A stretch of DNA of 6,996 nucleotides from JBAYJS01 sp041664985 (lineage in GTDB: Bacteria > Patescibacteriota > Patescibacteriia > Buchananbacterales > UBA6539), in NCBI GenBank assembly GCA_041664985.1, contig JBAYJS010000052.1, positions 1 to 6,996 on the forward strand, given 5' to 3'. Below are positions 6,223 to 6,996 of this stretch, piece after piece. The translations under genes were made by a program, and so were the position numbers. A model generated the notes under the pieces. It made no database searches. It saw only the letters and a list, made by a program, of their open reading frames with translations, and had not been told where the DNA came from. Every line of letters starts with the position of its first letter. Within the stretch, counting starts at the first letter, position 1.

Positions 6223-6996
6223 TTATTCAATATCGCGCATCGCTAAACCAATGGTAACAGAATAGCGCGGTCCGATTTCATCTAAAACCGGTTTTAATTC
6301 TTCCGGATACATCACTCTGGCCCACGGATCGCCCAAAAACACCCTCAAACCCATTAAATTTGACAAATACTCAGGCAGATTTAAAAGTAAGCTGGAACCG
6401 CCGGTTAAAATAATTTTTTCAATACTTTTTTGACCTTGATTGCGGTAAAGGTTTAAACTGTAGCGCAATTCATCAACAATCGGCGTCAAGGTGGCTTCAA
6501 TGGTTTTTGGCACGCTGCCTTGGCCCATTCGATCCGGACTCATGCCAATATCATATTTAAATTGTTCCGCTCTGGTTAAATTAACATTTAAGCTGTTGGC
6601 AATCGCTTTGGTAATTGTTAAGCCGCCCACATCAATACTGCGATTTAGAACCGGAATGCTATTAACCACAATTGAAATGTTGGTTACCACCGAACCGATA
6701 TCAACAATCATTAAGGCTGATTTGTCATTTCCCACCAAAGAACGGATTAAAGCGAAAGATTCCGTATCCAGGCTTAATAAATTTAACCCGGCCGACTTGA
6801 AAATATCAATATACTTTTTAACCAAATCTTTAGGTGCTGCCGTCAATAGGACTTTTAAGTACTGTTTTTCGGATTCTGAAGAGATTTTAATGAAACCTTT
6901 CTTTTTTAAATCACCATTACCGTTATTTTCTCCGTTTTCCGATTTTTGATCGGCTCCGGAGGGTGAATTAATCGGAAAATCTTCCAACAGTTTCCA
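6223..6996 (-). CDS. pilM: Type IV pilus actin-like protein PilM, 5' end off window
   Basis: PilM is a cytoplasmic, actin-fold (FtsA-like) ATP-binding protein that binds the N-terminal peptide of PilN and helps to organise the pilus base. The visible 257 residues are the C-terminal part; the frame is open at the right edge (first codons W-K-L-L), so no start codon is given. Visible hallmarks are VLLTAAPKDLVKKYIDIFKSAGL-type PilM sequence near residues 49-71, the second phosphate-binding motif VDIGSVVTNISIV (about 98-110), and the adenosine motif ILTGGSSLLLNLPEYL (about 196-211). A Gly/Asn-rich hydrophilic insertion (about residues 11-33, 6898-6966) precedes the VLLTAAP strand and looks like a flexible surface loop. 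It is the first visible gene of the operon and is followed by pilN after 4 bp. Confidence 0.95.
   Translation of the reverse strand, partial: WKLLEDFPINSPSGADQKSENGENNGNGDLKKKGFIKISSESEKQYLKVLLTAAPKDLVKKYIDIFKSAGLNLLSLDTESFALIRSLVGNDKSALMIVDIGSVVTNISIVVNSIPVLNRSIDVGGLTITKAIANSLNVNLTRAEQFKYDIGMSPDRMGQGSVPKTIEATLTPIVDELRYSLNLYRNQGQKSIEKIILTGGSSLLLNLPEYLSNLMGLRVFLGDPWARVMYPEELKPVLDEIGPRYSVTIGLAMRDIE

Noticed and set aside
6491..6949. Plus-strand open frame of 152 codons opposite pilM
   Set aside because: It is long but lies wholly opposite conserved pilM motifs (actin-fold phosphate and adenosine regions), which explain the sequence. No domain is recognisable in it.
1..6996. UGA recoding to glycine, as in some Patescibacteria
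   Set aside because: No visible gene ends in TGA, but the frames also contain no internal TGA. Conserved glycines, such as those of the Walker A motifs, use GGN codons, so the standard code fits.

Overview
The window is one unbroken, minus-strand type IV pilus (T4P) gene cluster. Read in transcription order, from high to low coordinates, it holds pilM (5' end off the window), pilN, pilO, a short membrane protein, pilB, a stand-alone receiver-domain response regulator, a PilT-family ATPase and pilC (3' end off the window). Gaps between genes are 4 to 36 bp, with no terminator or opposing gene, so this looks like a single operon. No stretch longer than 36 bp lacks a gene, and I see no RNA gene, mobile element or CRISPR array.

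The DNA is AT-rich. The seven visible stop codons are TAA (five) and TAG (two), never TGA. No visible start has a convincing Shine-Dalgarno sequence; the start codons sit behind A/T-only or nearly A/T-only leaders. The arrangement pilM-N-O-(small protein)-pilB-receiver-pilT-pilC, without a pilQ secretin gene in the visible part, resembles T4P loci of Candidate Phyla Radiation (Patescibacteria, Parcubacteria-like) genomes. That assignment is an inference from layout and composition, not from a marker gene.

Right part (4161-6996): the inner-membrane alignment complex. PilM is the actin-like cytoplasmic protein, PilN and PilO are bitopic coiled-coil partners, and the 93-residue protein occupies the place of PilP. 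PilN is about twice the usual length because a long charged segment separates two copies of the N-L-(L/I)-P type PilM-docking motif.

Left part (1-4137): the motor and platform. PilB has every expected extension-ATPase motif. The PilT-family protein has the fold and C-terminal signature of a retraction ATPase, but has lost the Walker A lysine, the Walker B glutamate, both His-box histidines and a conserved arginine. It is probably a pseudo-ATPase. A phosphorylatable CheY-like receiver lies directly upstream of it, 8 bp away. The most interesting hypothesis here is therefore a receiver plus pseudo-PilT module that regulates the pilus motor instead of powering retraction.
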